NCBI GenBank assembly: GCA_905479205.1
Contig: CAJQLP010000110.1
Span: 1-36,269 of the forward strand
Direction: 5' to 3'
Origin: an uncultured Luminiphilus sp.
Lineage (GTDB): Bacteria; Pseudomonadota; Gammaproteobacteria; Pseudomonadales; Halieaceae
Length of the DNA stretch: 36,269 nt
The notes under the pieces are model-generated. The model was not told where the DNA came from. It made no database searches and saw only the letters and a program-made list of their open reading frames with translations. The position numbers and the translations under genes were made by a program. Positions 14,146-23,669 of this stretch are shown in pieces (within the stretch, counting starts at the first letter, position 1; each line of letters opens with the position of its first letter).

Positions 14146-16578
14146 ATGGAGAATACTATTTTGCGAATCACTCGCAAATTGGCCGTTCTAATCCTCATTA
14201 GTAGCTGCGCCATAGCTTGGTTGCTGGCTGGCCTCTATCTTTATTTGGGCCCTAATCTGCCCGAAGCCGACACACTGCGAGACGTCAAACTGCAAACGCC
14301 CATGCGTGTGCTAAGTCAGGATGGCCTGTTAATTGGTCAATTCGGTGAGCAAAAACGCAGCCCACTTAAGTTCGAGGAGATTCCAGAGCACTTCGTTGAT
14401 GCACTGCTTGCAGCTGAGGACGACCAATTTTTCGAGCATGGTGGCGTCGATATGCTCGGGCTTGCGCGCGCAATCACAGAACTAATCGCTACCGGACAAA
14501 AGCGCAGCGGCGGCAGCACGCTAACCATGCAGGTTGCACGAAACTATTTCTTGTCTCTCGAGCGCACTTTTTTACGGAAGTTCAACGAAATCTTGCTCGC
14601 CATCGAGATTGAACACGCGCTATCGAAAGAGGAAATTTTTGAGCTCTACGTCAATCGAGTCTTTCTCGGGCATAGGGCGTACGGGTTCGAAGCTGCCGCA
14701 CAAACCTATTACGGCAAGTCACTCAGCGAGCTGAATCTCGCGCAGCAAGCTATGCTTGCAGGTATTCCAAAGGCACCTTCACGCAATAACCCGCTCAGTA
14801 ACCCAGAAGCTGGCAAGAATCGGCGCAACTGGATCTTAGGGCGAATGGAATCACTCGACCTGATAAGCGCCGCAGAGCGCAAGAGCGCAAGTGCTGAACC
14901 GGTTACGGCTGCCTATCATGGCTTGCTGGTTGAGGTTGACGCGGACTATGTGGCGGAAATGGTTCGCCAAGAGATGCTCACTCGGTTTGGCAACGACGCC
15001 TACAACGACGGCTATGTGGTACACACAACGGTCGACAGCAAACTTCAAATAGCTGCAAAAAAATCGCTTATCGATGGCCTTAAAACCTACGATAGCCGGC
15101 ACGGCTGGCGCGGGCCAGAGCAGCGACACCCGCCGCTCGAAGGAGAGCAGACCGAAGCTCTCTGGCTTCGCTGGCAAGCGGCCCTCGATGACATGCCCAT
15201 CATCGCCGGCTTAACGCCCGCCATTGTCACAGCGACTGATGTGGACGGCGCCGATGTGCTGGATAAATCCGGCCTCGTTCACCGACTCCACTGGCTCGGC
15301 GATCTCGCACAAGTTCGTCGTTTTCGCACCGAAAATTTGACCGCAGCGCCCAGTAAGAGCATCGAAGAACTACTCAGTACTGGGGACATGATTCGTATTC
15401 TGCATGATGCGGAGAGCGGGCAGTGGCGACTCACTCAGGTACCTAGAGCACAGGCCGCGTTGGTATCGCTCAATCCGAAAGACGGCGCTATTAAAGCCTT
15501 GGTTGGCGGCATGGGCTTTGAGCTATCAAAGTTCAACCGTGCGACCCAAGCGCGCCGACAGCCAGGTTCGAATTTCAAGCCGTTTTTGTATGCAGCCGCC
15601 TTGGAGTCAGGCATCACGACCGCCACCCTGATCAATGATGCCCCAGTAGTGCTTGATAATTTGTCGACGGATCAAATCTGGCGGCCAGAAAATGACAGCG
15701 GTAAATTCTACGGGCCTACTCGACTTCGAGAAGCGCTAACGTTCTCACGTAATTTAGTTTCTATCAGAGTATTACAACGCCTTGGAGTCGGCAGGTTTGT
15801 AGATTACGTCGAGCAGTTAGGCTTTGATACCGAAGGGATGGCTAGAAACCTCACGCTCGCTTTAGGCACGCACGCGTTTACGCCCTTAGAAGTTGCATCG
15901 GGCTACACGATTCTCGCCAATGGCGGCTATAGAGTCGAACCCTATCTCATTGAACGAATAGAGGACTCAAAGGGTCAAGTGGTCTTTCAGGCCGACCCGG
16001 TCGTCGCCTACGCAAAACCGGAGAATTCACTTAGCGTGGACGCGGACGCCCCGCTGCGGATGGAAGACATTTTGATCGACGATACACCTGCTCACAAACA
16101 AGCAGCGCAAGTGATGGATCCACGGGCAAGTTTTATCGTTACGTCCATGCTGTCTGATGCCATTCAGCGCGGCACAGGCCGTCGCGCAAGAGTGCTCAAA
16201 CGCGACGATATATCGGGTAAAACAGGAACCACTAACGGCCCTCGCGATGCCTGGTTTTCCGGCTACAACCAGGAGTTAGTGACCACCGCGTGGGTCGGTT
16301 TTGATGATTACAGCCTGTTGGGCCGACGAGAGTTCGGCGGAACCGCCGCACTGCCGATTTGGATAGGATTTATGGGCGAGGCGTTAAGTGCTGACGCGCC
16401 AAATGTAGGCATGCCCGAGGGCATAGTGCGCCTGCGCATTGATCGAGCATCCGGACGCAGAGTTACTGGAACGCCTGAAAACAGCATGCTTGAGTATTTC
16501 CTCGAAGAATTCCTGCCAAGCGAAAGCACCGATAGCCAACAACCTCTGGGCACCGATGAATTGGAAGGGCTGTTTTAG
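14146..16578 (+). CDS. mrcA: Penicillin-binding protein 1A (bifunctional transglycosylase/transpeptidase)
   Basis: PBP1A polymerises glycan strands from lipid II and cross-links them. After a membrane anchor (residues 12-35), the GT51 domain carries the catalytic glutamate in EDDQFFEH (E91) and GGSTLTMQVARN (about 122-133). An OB-like insertion follows, then the transpeptidase with SNFK (S475, K478), SRN (534-536) and KTGT (692-695). All catalytic motifs are intact, and the 810 residues are close to E. coli MrcA, including the EGLF-type C-terminus. A TTG at 14161 preceded by GGAG is an alternative start, 5 residues shorter. It is divergent from pilM and ends 3 bases from the convergent malic enzyme gene. 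Confidence 0.96.
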   Translation: MENTILRITRKLAVLILISSCAIAWLLAGLYLYLGPNLPEADTLRDVKLQTPMRVLSQDGLLIGQFGEQKRSPLKFEEIPEHFVDALLAAEDDQFFEHGGVDMLGLARAITELIATGQKRSGGSTLTMQVARNYFLSLERTFLRKFNEILLAIEIEHALSKEEIFELYVNRVFLGHRAYGFEAAAQTYYGKSLSELNLAQQAMLAGIPKAPSRNNPLSNPEAGKNRRNWILGRMESLDLISAAERKSASAEPVTAAYHGLLVEVDADYVAEMVRQEMLTRFGNDAYNDGYVVHTTVDSKLQIAAKKSLIDGLKTYDSRHGWRGPEQRHPPLEGEQTEALWLRWQAALDDMPIIAGLTPAIVTATDVDGADVLDKSGLVHRLHWLGDLAQVRRFRTENLTAAPSKSIEELLSTGDMIRILHDAESGQWRLTQVPRAQAALVSLNPKDGAIKALVGGMGFELSKFNRATQARRQPGSNFKPFLYAAALESGITTATLINDAPVVLDNLSTDQIWRPENDSGKFYGPTRLREALTFSRNLVSIRVLQRLGVGRFVDYVEQLGFDTEGMARNLTLALGTHAFTPLEVASGYTILANGGYRVEPYLIERIEDSKGQVVFQADPVVAYAKPENSLSVDADAPLRMEDILIDDTPAHKQAAQVMDPRASFIVTSMLSDAIQRGTGRRARVLKRDDISGKTGTTNGPRDAWFSGYNQELVTTAWVGFDDYSLLGRREFGGTAALPIWIGFMGEALSADAPNVGMPEGIVRLRIDRASGRRVTGTPENSMLEYFLEEFLPSESTDSQQPLGTDELEGLF

Positions 16579-16581
16579 CGC

Positions 16582-17871
16582 TCAACGCCAGTTACGATCC
16601 GCACCGAAACCAACACCGCCCCACAGCTGCTCCTCATAATCGTCGTCAAGAGGGCTACGAGCGACGCCACTTTCCACCGCCGCCCGAGCAACTGCGGCGG
16701 CAATAATGGGCATGAGACGGGGATCCATCGGCTTAGGTAAAATATATTCGGGGCCGAACTGCAGCTCCACCAAACTGTATGCATCTAGCACGGATTCAGG
16801 AACGGGCTCTCGAGCAAGTGCGGCAAGTGCTTTTACCGCCGCAATCTTCATGGACTCATTAATGGTCGAGGCGCGAACATCGAGCGCTCCTCGGAAAATA
16901 AATGGGAAGCCCAGTACGTTATTGACCTGATTCGGATAATCAGAACGTCCCGTCGCCATCACAATATCGCTCCGTGTTGCCAGTGCAAGCTCACGATTAA
17001 TTTCTGGATCAGGATTGGAACAAGCAAAAATGATAGGGTTCTTTGCCATCGATTCGACCATCTCTGCGCTGAGCAAATCCGCGCCTGACAGCCCGATGAA
17101 AACGTCTGCACCAGCCATCGCATCGTCTAGCGTGCGTTTATCTGTATCCACTGCAAACAACGCTTTTTGCTCATTAAGATTCTCCCTACCGCTATGAATA
17201 ACCCCCTGTCGGTCAAGCATTAGCATGCGCGCTGGGTCTGCGCCCATCTCCAAGAGCAACGTCATACAGGCGACGGCCGCTGCACCGGCTCCAAGGCACA
17301 CAATATTGACGTTATTGAGTGTCTTTTCTTGCACTTCTAGCGCATTAACAAGCCCTGCCGCGGTCACTATTGCCGTGCCGTGCTGGTCGTCGTGGAACAC
17401 CGGAATATCGCAAGCGGCTTGAAGACGTCGTTCAATTTCAAAGCATTCTGGCGCCTTGATATCCTCAAGGTTGATACCGCCATAAGTACAAGAGATCGCG
17501 CGCACGGTATTAACGAAGAGATCCACATCCTGCGTATCAACCAGAACATCAATAGCGTTGATGTCAGCAAAACGCTTAAATAGCAACGCCTTACCCTCCA
17601 TCACGGGCTTACTTGCAAGAGCACCCAGGTTCCCCAATCCCAGCACCGCACTGCCATTACTTATCACTGCCACGCTATTGCCTTTGCCGGTATAGCGATA
17701 GGCTAGACTTGGATCGCGGGCAATTTCCAGGCAAGGCTCAGCCACACCAGGAGAATACGCCATAGCCAAGTGGCGCTGAGTTGAGGCCGGTTTGCTCAAC
17801 TCAATACTGATCTTCCCTGGAACAGGTAACGCGTGGTATTCCAAAGCATCTTTCATTAATTGCTTAGACAT
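16582..17871 (-). CDS. Malic enzyme, short form
   Basis: This enzyme oxidatively decarboxylates malate to pyruvate and reduces NAD(P)+. The N-terminal malic domain contains YSPGVAEPC, and the catalytic/metal region includes FKRFADINAIDV and FHDDQHGTAIV. The NAD(P)-binding domain has CLGAGAAAVACM. At 429 residues it has no C-terminal phosphotransacetylase-like domain, unlike E. coli MaeB (about 759). The ORF track starts at 17940; I choose the ATG at 17871 (MSKQLMKD) because GAGG lies 6 bases upstream and family alignment begins there. A TTGACG about 60-70 bases upstream may be a -35, but its -10 is poor. Cofactor preference (NAD or NADP) cannot be settled by eye. It lies beyond the rpmE terminator. 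Confidence 0.93.
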   Translation of the reverse strand: MSKQLMKDALEYHALPVPGKISIELSKPASTQRHLAMAYSPGVAEPCLEIARDPSLAYRYTGKGNSVAVISNGSAVLGLGNLGALASKPVMEGKALLFKRFADINAIDVLVDTQDVDLFVNTVRAISCTYGGINLEDIKAPECFEIERRLQAACDIPVFHDDQHGTAIVTAAGLVNALEVQEKTLNNVNIVCLGAGAAAVACMTLLLEMGADPARMLMLDRQGVIHSGRENLNEQKALFAVDTDKRTLDDAMAGADVFIGLSGADLLSAEMVESMAKNPIIFACSNPDPEINRELALATRSDIVMATGRSDYPNQVNNVLGFPFIFRGALDVRASTINESMKIAAVKALAALAREPVPESVLDAYSLVELQFGPEYILPKPMDPRLMPIIAAAVARAAVESGVARSPLDDDYEEQLWGGVGFGADRNWR

Positions 17872-17943
17872 TCTGATCCTCAATACAACAGCCGTGGTGA
17901 TTAGCCCAAACGGTAAAAAAATGTAAGAACCCGTCGTCAAGGC

Positions 17944-17973
17944 AAAAAAAACGCCGGCGTAGCCGGCGTTTTT
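17944..17973 (-). terminator. Intrinsic terminator after rpmE
   Basis: The stem AACGCCGGC / GCCGGCGTT (17950-17958 and 17962-17970) has a 3-base loop and is flanked by an A-run and a T-run. On the minus strand it ends in a run of eight T, a textbook rho-independent terminator just after the rpmE stop. It separates rpmE from the malic enzyme gene. Confidence 0.9.
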
Positions 17974-17988
17974 CCGTCAAAGCAGAGC

Positions 17989-18204
17989 TTACTTCTTAAG
18001 ACTACGACCTGCAAAGCGCTTGTTGAAACGATCTACACGACCGCCCGTGTCAAGAACCTTCTGCTTGCCCGTGAAGAATGGGTGGCAGTTGCTGCATACG
18101 TCGATAGTTAAGTCGTTGCAGAGAGTAGAACGTGTCTTGATCTCGTTGCCGCAGCTGCAGCGTGCAGTGACATCTTCGTAGCGCGGATGAATTTCTGCTT
18201 TCAT
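17989..18204 (-). CDS. rpmE: 50S ribosomal protein L31 (zinc-binding form)
   Basis: L31 bridges the ribosomal subunits. This 71-residue copy is the C+ type: C16 and C18 (CSC) with C37 and C40 (CSNC) form the zinc site; an additional C29 is present. Such copies also act as a zinc store under the classical Zur scheme, though no paralogue is in this window. The start has GAGG 8-9 bases upstream. It has its own promoter (18250-18277) and terminator (17944-17973), so it is a single-gene unit divergent from priA. Confidence 0.97.
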   Translation of the reverse strand: MKAEIHPRYEDVTARCSCGNEIKTRSTLCNDLTIDVCSNCHPFFTGKQKVLDTGGRVDRFNKRFAGRSLKK

Positions 18205-18249
18205 GGGTTTTACCTCGCCTTTCGGCTGACGCTTAAAAAAAGAGGCCGG

Positions 18250-18277
18250 ATAATACCAGAGAAGCGGAGCTTTTCAA
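18250..18277 (-). promoter_or_regulatory. Sigma-70 promoter of rpmE
   Basis: On the minus strand TTGAAA (18272-18277) and TATTAT (18250-18255) are 16 bases apart, giving a leader of about 40 nt to rpmE. This is the best sigma-70 match in the window. It also shows that the long 5' extension of the priA ORF across this stretch is not coding. Confidence 0.7.
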
Positions 18278-18360
18278 CCCTTAGTTACACCCTGCCGGCT
18301 CAACCCAAAAGGAAAGCTGCTTCCCTACTGCCCAACTACGGTTACCATAAGCAGCTTACG

Positions 18361-18365
18361 AGGAG
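18361..18365 (+). promoter_or_regulatory. priA ribosome-binding site (decides a TTG start)
   Basis: AGGAG lies 7 bases before the in-frame TTG at 18373. No ATG or GTG with comparable support is found nearby in this frame. The position agrees with the expected PriA N-terminus. Confidence 0.75.
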
Positions 18366-18372
18366 AATACGA

Positions 18373-20631
18373 TTGACCGAAACCCAGCCATTGCTCACTG
18401 CGCCCTCTTCTGCGCCCGCAGGCACTCGCCTGCTGTATCGCTGCGCCGTGGCTGCACCCCTGCTGTCTTTACTAGACTACCTGCCCCCTAAAGACGCATC
18501 GGGAGACGCGCCAAACCGACCGCTGCTATTGGGAACTCGAGTGAGCGCACCCTTAGGTAATCGGCTGGTGACCGCAGTCGTTGTTGAGGTGATCGATTCG
18601 TCATCGCCCCAGCAAGACGTCATAAACCCGGAAAAACTGCGTGCTATCGACAGCGTCATAGATACCGAGCCGCTTTTAGACAGCGTGCACTTATCGCTAT
18701 TGAGCTGGGCGACTCGCTATTATTTGCACCCTCCTGGGGAAGTTTTTGTTTTGGGCTTAAGCCCAAGAGAGCGACGGGGGGAGCCCCCTGCGCCGACAGG
18801 TAAGCAAGGCGTAAAACTCAATGAACGAGGCCTTGGGTTGCCACCAGGAGCGCTAAGTCGCGCTAAAAAACAGGCTGCGCTGTTAACAGCCTTGCAAGAG
18901 CGGCCCCACTCAATTGATGAGCTCAATAGCCAAGGATTATCCAGAACCATTGTTCGTGCGCTGGCCGCGAAAGACCTCATCGAATACTGCACGCTCAAGA
19001 ATACCGAGGCATGGTCATGCAACGATCCTCTCAAGCCCACTCAAGAACAGCGTACGGTCATTAACGCCATTAACGCCGATCAAGCTGGATTCATTTGTCA
19101 CCTTATTGAGGGGATTACCGGCAGCGGGAAAACCGAAGTTTATTTGCAGTGCGCTGCTGAAATAATCAATCAGGGCAGGCAGGTACTAATTTTGCTGCCT
19201 GAAATTGGTCTTACACCCCAAATGCTGACTCGATTCCAAGCTCGCTTTAACGCACCTGTTGTTATGCTGCATTCAGGCCTCTCAGATGGCGAGCGAGACC
19301 GGCACTGGGCCATGGCTCGTGACGGTAGCGCAGCCATTATCCTGGGCACTCGATCAGCAGTATTCGCTCCCGTCGCTAATTTGGGAATGATAATTGTCGA
19401 TGAGGAGCACGATCAATCCTTCCATCAGCAAGATGGACTGCGCTACTCAGCGCGGGATGTTGCCGTGAAACGTGCACAGCTACACAACTGCCCCATCGTC
19501 CTAGGATCAGCAACGCCGAGTCTCGAATCACTTAGCAACGTGGAAATTGGCAAATACACATTACATGCCCTGACCGAACGCGCAGGTGGCGCTTCAATTC
19601 CACGAAAAGCAGTGGTCGACGTTCGCGGACTGTCACTAGAAGCCGGTCTTTCGCAGCCGCTATTATCAGCAATGCAAGCTACCCTGACTTCGGGCAAACA
19701 GGTTCTGCTGTTTCTCAATCGACGAGGGTTTGCGCCGACACTCTTATGTCATGATTGCGGATGGTTTGCGGGCTGCGATCACTGCGATGCACGCCTAGCA
19801 GTACATCGCAAACCTGCGGAGCTTCGCTGCCATCACTGCAACAGTAAAAAGTTCTTGCCCCGCTCCTGCCCCTCCTGCCAAAGCGGTCGACTTGTAAGCG
19901 CAGGCCTTGGTACCGAACAAAGCGAACTCACGCTAAAACGCCTGTTTCCCGCGTTTCCTGTTTTAAGAGTAGACAGCGACAGCATGACCGGCCGAAATGC
20001 GATGGATGATTTCGCTCAGCGGCTGAGCACGGGCGAGCCATGTATTATTTTGGGTACACAAATGCTCACTAAGGGTCATCATTTCCCGGCGGTAACGCTC
20101 GTCGGGGTGGTCGATGCCGACGGGCTGTTGTTCAGCCCCGATTTTCGCGGTGAAGAGCGTCTACTTCAGCTGCTTACGCAAGTAGGTGGTCGGGCTGGCC
20201 GAGGAAAAGATGCAGGGAGTGTGATAATTCAAACCCATTACCCTGATCATCCACTCATTCAAGCAGTCATGGAGCGAAGCTATGGCGAACTTGCCAGAAA
20301 CCTCCTCGCAGAGAGGCGCCAACGAGCGCTACCGCCTCTAGGTGCAATGGCGATGCTACGGTGTGATAGCGTTGATTTCACCAACGGTCTGAATTTCTTG
20401 ACCCAAATCAAAAACCAACTGCAGCTCGCCCCAGGCGTTCAAGTCATCGGTCCCGTGCCCGCAGCTATGGCGCGACGAGCCGGACGCTACAGAGCTCAAC
20501 TGCTCTTACTGTCAGAAGATCGTCGTGCGCTCCACAACGCGGCATCGCAACTTGCATGGGTTGCCGACAAGACCAAAAAGCGAAGTGACATCAAATGGTT
20601 TATGGATGTGGACCCCGTTGAGGCTGTTTAA
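18373..20631 (+). CDS. priA: Primosomal replication restart helicase PriA
   Basis: PriA recognises stalled forks, unwinds with 3'-5' polarity and reloads DnaB. The ORF track begins at 18187, but that extension overlaps rpmE and its promoter. The TTG at 18373 has a strong Shine-Dalgarno sequence and gives 752 residues (E. coli 732). The N-terminal DNA-binding region is followed by Walker A GSGKT (K253) and DEEH (343-346). Eight zinc cysteines are at 459, 462, 468, 471, 486, 489, 499 and 502, the same spacing as in E. coli PriA with a constant offset of 23. The helicase C-terminal lobe includes GTQMLTKGHHFP. It is divergent from rpmE and is followed after 113 bases by argS. Confidence 0.96.
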   Translation: MTETQPLLTAPSSAPAGTRLLYRCAVAAPLLSLLDYLPPKDASGDAPNRPLLLGTRVSAPLGNRLVTAVVVEVIDSSSPQQDVINPEKLRAIDSVIDTEPLLDSVHLSLLSWATRYYLHPPGEVFVLGLSPRERRGEPPAPTGKQGVKLNERGLGLPPGALSRAKKQAALLTALQERPHSIDELNSQGLSRTIVRALAAKDLIEYCTLKNTEAWSCNDPLKPTQEQRTVINAINADQAGFICHLIEGITGSGKTEVYLQCAAEIINQGRQVLILLPEIGLTPQMLTRFQARFNAPVVMLHSGLSDGERDRHWAMARDGSAAIILGTRSAVFAPVANLGMIIVDEEHDQSFHQQDGLRYSARDVAVKRAQLHNCPIVLGSATPSLESLSNVEIGKYTLHALTERAGGASIPRKAVVDVRGLSLEAGLSQPLLSAMQATLTSGKQVLLFLNRRGFAPTLLCHDCGWFAGCDHCDARLAVHRKPAELRCHHCNSKKFLPRSCPSCQSGRLVSAGLGTEQSELTLKRLFPAFPVLRVDSDSMTGRNAMDDFAQRLSTGEPCIILGTQMLTKGHHFPAVTLVGVVDADGLLFSPDFRGEERLLQLLTQVGGRAGRGKDAGSVIIQTHYPDHPLIQAVMERSYGELARNLLAERRQRALPPLGAMAMLRCDSVDFTNGLNFLTQIKNQLQLAPGVQVIGPVPAAMARRAGRYRAQLLLLSEDRRALHNAASQLAWVADKTKKRSDIKWFMDVDPVEAV

Positions 20632-20744
20632 TACCGCATTGGCATTTCTCCCCCTGTGAAAAATGCTGTAAGCAAGGGATAATGAGGGATTAAACGGTTG
20701 AGTTGTGCCGACATCTACCACCTTGCACACATCTGGATGCCACT

Positions 20745-22433
20745 ATGAAGCAAGCGCTCGCTAACCTGCTGAGTCAAGCGCTACAAAACCTTGTCGCCGA
20801 CGGCACTCTGGTCGAGGATCCCAAAGTTACCCCTCAGATTGACCATACCAAAGACCCCAGCCACGGCGATTTAGCGACTAACTTGGCCATGGTGCTTGCC
20901 AAGCACGCCAAAATGTCACCCCGAGATCTCGCCGCGAGGATCCTACTGGCCATTCCAGAGAACGCTATCGTAGAAAAAACCGACATTGCGGGCCCAGGCT
21001 TTATCAACTTCTTTATAACCCAAGCGAGTAACACCCAAGCAGTTAATGACATCTTCGCCGCCGGTCGCCGTTATGGTTACACCGATATCGGACAAGGCAA
21101 GCGCGTCCAAGTGGAATTCGTATCAGCCAACCCGACAGGGCCACTTCACGTCGGCCATGGTCGTGGCGCAGCTATCGGAGATGCTCTCTGCCGACTACTT
21201 AAGGCTACAGGGTGGCATGTACATAGCGAGTTTTATTACAACGATGCGGGACAGCAAATTACTAATTTAGCGCTGTCCGTTCAGGCTCGCGCTTTAGGCC
21301 TAACACCTGACGACGCCGAATGGCCAGAAGACGGTTACCGAGGGGAATACATCACTGATCTCGCTCAAGCCTACCTGAACAAGGAAACCGTCTCAGCCGC
21401 CGATCGATCGCTTTCAGCGGGCGGTGATCCACACAATCTAGATGATATTCAGGAGTTTGCAGTCGCGTGGCTACGCAGAGAGCAAGATGCTGACCTGCAA
21501 GCCTTTGCCGTCCAATTCGACGAGTACTTTTTAGAAAGCTCACTGTACGCGGGGCACGATGTTGAAACTACCGTCGAGCGACTGACAGCGAACGGCCATA
21601 CCTATGAGCAAGACGGGGCGCTGTGGTTGCGAAGTACCGATTTTGGCGACGATAAAGACCGAGTGATGCGAAAACGCGAAGGGGGGTACACTTACTTTGT
21701 TCCCGATGTCGCCTACCACCTCAACAAGTGGCAACGCGGCTTCGAGCGGGTTATCAACGAGCAAGGCGCAGACCATCACAGCACAATCACGCGTGTAAGA
21801 GCAGGATTACAAGGCCTCGATACGGGCATTCCCGAGGGCTGGCCTGAATACGTGCTACATCAGATGGTCACCGTCATGCGCGACGGCACCGAAGTAAAGC
21901 TGTCTAAACGCGCGGGGAGTTACGTCACCCTACGAGACCTTATCGACTGGGTTGGTCGGGACGCGACTCGATTCTTCCTCACCGCTCGAGCAGCAACATC
22001 GCAACTCACGTTTGATATCGATTTAGCCCTGTCTCAGTCCAATGAGAATCCGGTCTATTATATTCAGTATGCACACGCTCGTGTTTGCAGCGTTAAACGC
22101 AAAGCCTTAGATCTCGGGGAGGACTGGCAACCTCAAGCGGGCCTCGCACATTTGGATATGCTGAAGGAGCCTGAGGCGCGCAGCTTGGCGCTCATTCTCG
22201 GACGATTCCCTGAGGTGGTCTCGGGAGCTGCAGAGCGACTTGAGCCACATGATATTGCCAATTACCTACGCGAAGTCGCAAGCGAATTCCATAGCTTTTA
22301 CAATGCTCTGAAACTTATTGATAGCGACGATCAAGCGCTCTCATTGGCTCGACTTGCCCTCGCCGAGGCGACCCGTCAAGTTCTCGAGAATGGGCTTGAT
22401 CTGCTTGGCGTCTCTGCTCCGGAGAGCATGTAA
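20745..22433 (+). CDS. argS: Arginyl-tRNA synthetase
   Basis: This class I synthetase charges tRNA-Arg. The N-terminal Add1-type tRNA-binding domain (1-110) is followed by the HIGH motif variant HVGH at 135-138 and the KMSKS-type loop KLSKR at 385-389, then the anticodon-binding DALR domain at the C-terminus. The ORF track starts at 20703; the ATG at 20745 (MKQALANLL) fits the family N-terminus and gives 562 residues. Its TAA is followed with no gap by the GTG of the SPOR gene. Confidence 0.96.
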   Translation: MKQALANLLSQALQNLVADGTLVEDPKVTPQIDHTKDPSHGDLATNLAMVLAKHAKMSPRDLAARILLAIPENAIVEKTDIAGPGFINFFITQASNTQAVNDIFAAGRRYGYTDIGQGKRVQVEFVSANPTGPLHVGHGRGAAIGDALCRLLKATGWHVHSEFYYNDAGQQITNLALSVQARALGLTPDDAEWPEDGYRGEYITDLAQAYLNKETVSAADRSLSAGGDPHNLDDIQEFAVAWLRREQDADLQAFAVQFDEYFLESSLYAGHDVETTVERLTANGHTYEQDGALWLRSTDFGDDKDRVMRKREGGYTYFVPDVAYHLNKWQRGFERVINEQGADHHSTITRVRAGLQGLDTGIPEGWPEYVLHQMVTVMRDGTEVKLSKRAGSYVTLRDLIDWVGRDATRFFLTARAATSQLTFDIDLALSQSNENPVYYIQYAHARVCSVKRKALDLGEDWQPQAGLAHLDMLKEPEARSLALILGRFPEVVSGAAERLEPHDIANYLREVASEFHSFYNALKLIDSDDQALSLARLALAEATRQVLENGLDLLGVSAPESM

Positions 22434-23039
22434 GTGACTACCTCGGGCCGTAAAAAGCCGACTTCTACGGGCACAGCACGACGCGCTCCAACGAAAAAAA
22501 GTGCGGCGCGTAAAACAGCTACTCCGGGGCATGCTGATGGCCCACCCTCGCTTACCATGGCTCACGCCAAAGGCTTTTTAGCGGGGGCATTAGCCGGCGT
22601 TATTATTGGCGCCGGGGGCGTCACTTATTTATCAAAAGAAGCGGCCGACGGCCCCCAACCTATAACGCTATCAAGCGATAACGAGGCGCCAACAGACACC
22701 AAGCCCCGCTTTGACTTCTACACCTTACTACCCAATCAAGATTTAGATTTTTCCTCCGACGTAGAGCCCGCAGAACTGAGAGGAAAAACGTCGAGCGATG
22801 ATCAGTTTATTCTGCAAGCAGGGTCATTTCGCGCGGAAAAGGATGCCGATCGTCGGCGCGGAGAACTGGCTTTACTAGGGCTAGAGGCCACGATAGAACT
22901 GACTCGCGGTAGCAATGGCGTTTGGTATCGCGTGTATTTAGGCCCTTTCGAGAGCCGCTCCGCCATGGCAAAAGCGCGCTCCATGACGGCACAACAATCT
23001 ATCGACACGCTACTGATGAAGCGACCTCGCACGCCCTGA
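22434..23039 (+). CDS. SPOR-domain protein, FtsN-like
   Basis: This is a 201-residue bitopic protein with a basic cytoplasmic N-terminus (about 1-40, rich in Lys/Arg/Thr), one membrane helix at 47-65, a periplasmic linker containing FDFYTLLP, and a C-terminal SPOR domain (about 123-198, FILQAGSFRAEKDADRR and YRVYLGPF). SPOR domains bind denuded glycan at division septa, so a role in septal wall metabolism is likely. A gene of this type follows argS and precedes hslV in Pseudomonas as well. The start is a GTG placed directly after the argS stop, so it is translationally coupled. Whether it is the true FtsN cannot be decided here. Confidence 0.85.
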   Translation: MTTSGRKKPTSTGTARRAPTKKSAARKTATPGHADGPPSLTMAHAKGFLAGALAGVIIGAGGVTYLSKEAADGPQPITLSSDNEAPTDTKPRFDFYTLLPNQDLDFSSDVEPAELRGKTSSDDQFILQAGSFRAEKDADRRRGELALLGLEATIELTRGSNGVWYRVYLGPFESRSAMAKARSMTAQQSIDTLLMKRPRTP

Positions 23040-23074
23040 TCTTACGCTCTCGATAGAGCTGCATTTACCCAGCA

Positions 23075-23103
23075 CTTGATTTTCGTTCCTTTCACCTCCA
23101 CAT
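23075..23103 (+). promoter_or_regulatory. Candidate heat-shock (sigma-32) promoter for hslVU
   Basis: CTTGATT (23075-23081) and CTCCACAT (23096-23103) are separated by 14 bases. They resemble the sigma-32 elements CTTGAAA and CCCCATnT with spacing in the normal 11-16 range, matching 5 of 7 defined bases in each half. The predicted start is about 20 bases before the hslV ATG. HslVU is sigma-32-controlled in E. coli, which supports the reading. Confidence 0.45.
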
Positions 23104-23129
23104 CAACAACTCTCGAGTAGGAGTTTTCC

Positions 23130-23666
23130 ATGGAACAATACTGCGGCACCACCATACTGTCCGTTCGTCGCAACGGCGTTGTTGCCATCGGCGGCGACGG
23201 GCAAGTCTCCATGGGTAATACCGTGATGAAAGGTAATGCGCGAAAGGTTCGGCGACTCTTTCAAGGTCAAGTAATTGCAGGGTTTGCAGGCGGCACCGCG
23301 GATGCCTTTACGCTGTTTGAGCTCTTCGAAGCTCAGCTGGAGAAATATCAAGGCCAACTCACCAGAGCCGCTGTTGAGCTCGCGAAGCTGTGGCGCTCGG
23401 AGCGCTCGCTTCGTCGTCTTGAGGCGCTGCTGGCAGTTGCCGACAGCACAACATCATTGGTCATCACCGGTAACGGCGACGTCATCGAGCCGGAAGACTA
23501 TTTGATTGCGATTGGCTCAGGGGGGCCTTTTGCTCAATCTGCCGCCCGCGCGATGCTTGACACCACCGAGATGTCTGCCGAAGAAATTGTTCGTAAAGGT
23601 CTGCAAATCGCCGGCGATATATGCGTATACACCAATCAAAATCACACTATTGAGACGCTGAGTTAA
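23130..23666 (+). CDS. hslV: ATP-dependent protease peptidase subunit HslV (ClpQ)
   Basis: HslV is the proteasome-like threonine protease that works with HslU. Catalysis needs a free N-terminal threonine. Here the start reads MEQYCG followed by TTILSVRR, so a six-residue propeptide must be removed, whereas E. coli HslV has only the initiator Met before TTIVSVRR. No later start codon would bypass it, and AGGAG sits 6 bases before this [23 protein letters not shown] and [14 protein letters not shown] are conserved. The 178 residues are typical. It is followed 3 bases later by hslU. Confidence 0.96.
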   Translation: MEQYCGTTILSVRRNGVVAIGGDGQVSMGNTVMKGNARKVRRLFQGQVIAGFAGGTADAFTLFELFEAQLEKYQGQLTRAAVELAKLWRSERSLRRLEALLAVADSTTSLVITGNGDVIEPEDYLIAIGSGGPFAQSAARAMLDTTEMSAEEIVRKGLQIAGDICVYTNQNHTIETLS

Positions 23667-23669
23667 TTC

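Noticed and set aside
20640-20744. GATAAT before argS as a -10
   Set aside because: No acceptable -35 at any normal spacing, so I do not list a promoter for argS.
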